The notes beneath the pieces were generated by a model. The model was not told where the DNA came from, ran no database searches, and saw nothing but the letters and a program-made list of their open reading frames with translations. Of a stretch of 42,749 nt of DNA, positions 42,296-42,749 are shown one piece after another (the first letter of the stretch is position 1; each line of letters opens with the position of its first letter). A program made the translations under genes and the position numbers. This stretch comes from Nocardioides sp. J54 (GTDB lineage: Bacteria; Actinomycetota; Actinomycetes; Propionibacteriales; Nocardioidaceae). The DNA lies in NCBI RefSeq assembly GCF_000519005.1, contig NZ_JAER01000016.1, positions 59,052 to 101,800 of the forward strand. The letters run 5' to 3'.

Positions 42296-42655
42296 GCGCT
42301 GCGGGTGCGTAGGCGCCTGATCTCCGCGCGCTGCGGTTGCGTAGCCGGTGCGGTTCCGAAAGGCAGCGACAAGGGAGTACGGCGGGTGGCTGGGTCCGCC
42401 TGTCGGCTTGCAGTTCCGTAGGTGGAGATGCCATTGGTCCCAGCGGGCTGCGGTTGCGTAGCCGGTACAGCTGCGAAAGGCAGCGACGAGGAGGCTGGGT
42501 GGATGGTCGAGGCCGGCGGTCGGCTTGCGGTTGCGTAGGTGCCTGATCTGCGCGGGTTGCGGTTGCGTAGCCGGCACAGCTCCGAAAGGCAGCGACGAGG
42601 GGATACCGCGGGTGGCTGGGTTCGACAGTCGGCTTGAGGTCCCGTAGGCGACGCC
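42296..42655. repeat. Tandem ~110-bp repeats, about three units
   Basis: The core (C/T)TGCGGTTGCGTAGCCGG recurs at 42331, 42448 and 42557 (periods 117 and 109 bp). Each is followed by a diverged block containing CGAAAGGCAGCGAC and ending in CGGCTTG, with (C/T)CGTAGG or GCGTAGG after it. A partial unit starts directly after the fic stop. The minus strand has open frames through the array with repeating text (LVAAFRS), but no credible gene. Role unknown. Confidence 0.7.
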
Positions 42656-42660
42656 AGCTC

Positions 42661-42710
42661 CCGGTGGTTGAGGTGCGACGAGCGCTAGCGAGGAGCCTCG
42701 AAACCACCGG
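42661..42710. repeat. 50-bp palindromic dispersed element, right copy
   Basis: Perfect arms CCGGTGGTT (42661-42669) and AACCACCGG (42702-42710) flank GAGG/CCTC and the central palindrome CGCTAGCG. This is the exact inverted counterpart of the left-edge element over 46 bases. The remaining ~40 bp to the window end show nothing recognisable. Confidence 0.75.
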
Positions 42711-42749
42711 GCCTTGAAGCCGGATTGTGGATACAGAATCGGGAGAATC

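Noticed and set aside
42296..42655. Possible CRISPR array
   Set aside because: The period is about 110 bp, only about three units are present, the copies are imperfect and no cas gene is nearby. It is better described as a degenerate tandem repeat.
42297..42707. Protein genes in the right-edge minus-strand open frames
   Set aside because: The translations merely repeat with the DNA repeats, are Arg/Pro/Ala-rich and run through the tandem array and palindrome. They match no protein family.

Overview
The window is very GC-rich chromosomal DNA from an actinobacterium, most likely Nocardioides or a close relative. The evidence is the codon use, many GTG starts, TANNNT boxes placed 6-8 nt before start codons, and the order of the housekeeping genes. 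No rRNA, tRNA, CRISPR array, prophage or insertion sequence is visible.

The right half (about 17.6-40.9 kb, mostly minus strand) is the conserved actinobacterial block rplS-lepB-rnhB-DUF2469 // yraN-comM-dprA-xerC / M23 peptidase / rpsB-tsf // pyrH-frr-cdsA // rlmN. It covers translation, protein export, RNA primer removal, DNA uptake and chromosome resolution, nucleotide supply and phospholipid synthesis. Three accessory modules sit in gaps of this block. The first is a TadG-TadE-TadG secreted or pilus-related cluster (34.4-38.4 kb) between DUF2469 and yraN. The second is a translationally coupled SPFH / zinc-ribbon membrane protein / small membrane protein / phospholipase D-like lipoprotein operon (23.5-27.5 kb) between tsf and pyrH. 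The third is a tryptophan 2,3-dioxygenase plus kynureninase-like pair with a small membrane protein (18.8-21.2 kb) between cdsA and rlmN. Strong perfect hairpins end tsf, the Tad cluster and rplS.

The left half (0.5-17.6 kb) is a mosaic: an MFS exporter with a DUF2975/HTH pair; glycogen branching enzyme followed by a GNAT-remnant/Nudix fusion; a divergent EamA exporter and LysR regulator; a minus-strand run of envelope and proteostasis genes (EI24, YbbN-like, PH-domain, small membrane protein, M1 peptidase); a RIO kinase with a structured leader and a possible leader ORF; methionine genes metX-metY diverging from a LOG-family gene across a near-perfect palindrome; and a Tat-exported metallophosphoesterase.

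Both window edges are gene-free and repeat-rich. A 46-bp sequence occurs exactly, in inverted orientation, at 195-240 and 42660-42705. A Fic AMP-transferase gene at the right end is followed by about three tandem ~110-bp repeats.

The best candidates for something under-described are the SPFH/zinc-ribbon/PLD operon, the orphan TadG-E-G cluster, and the unusually clear leaderless promoter pattern.
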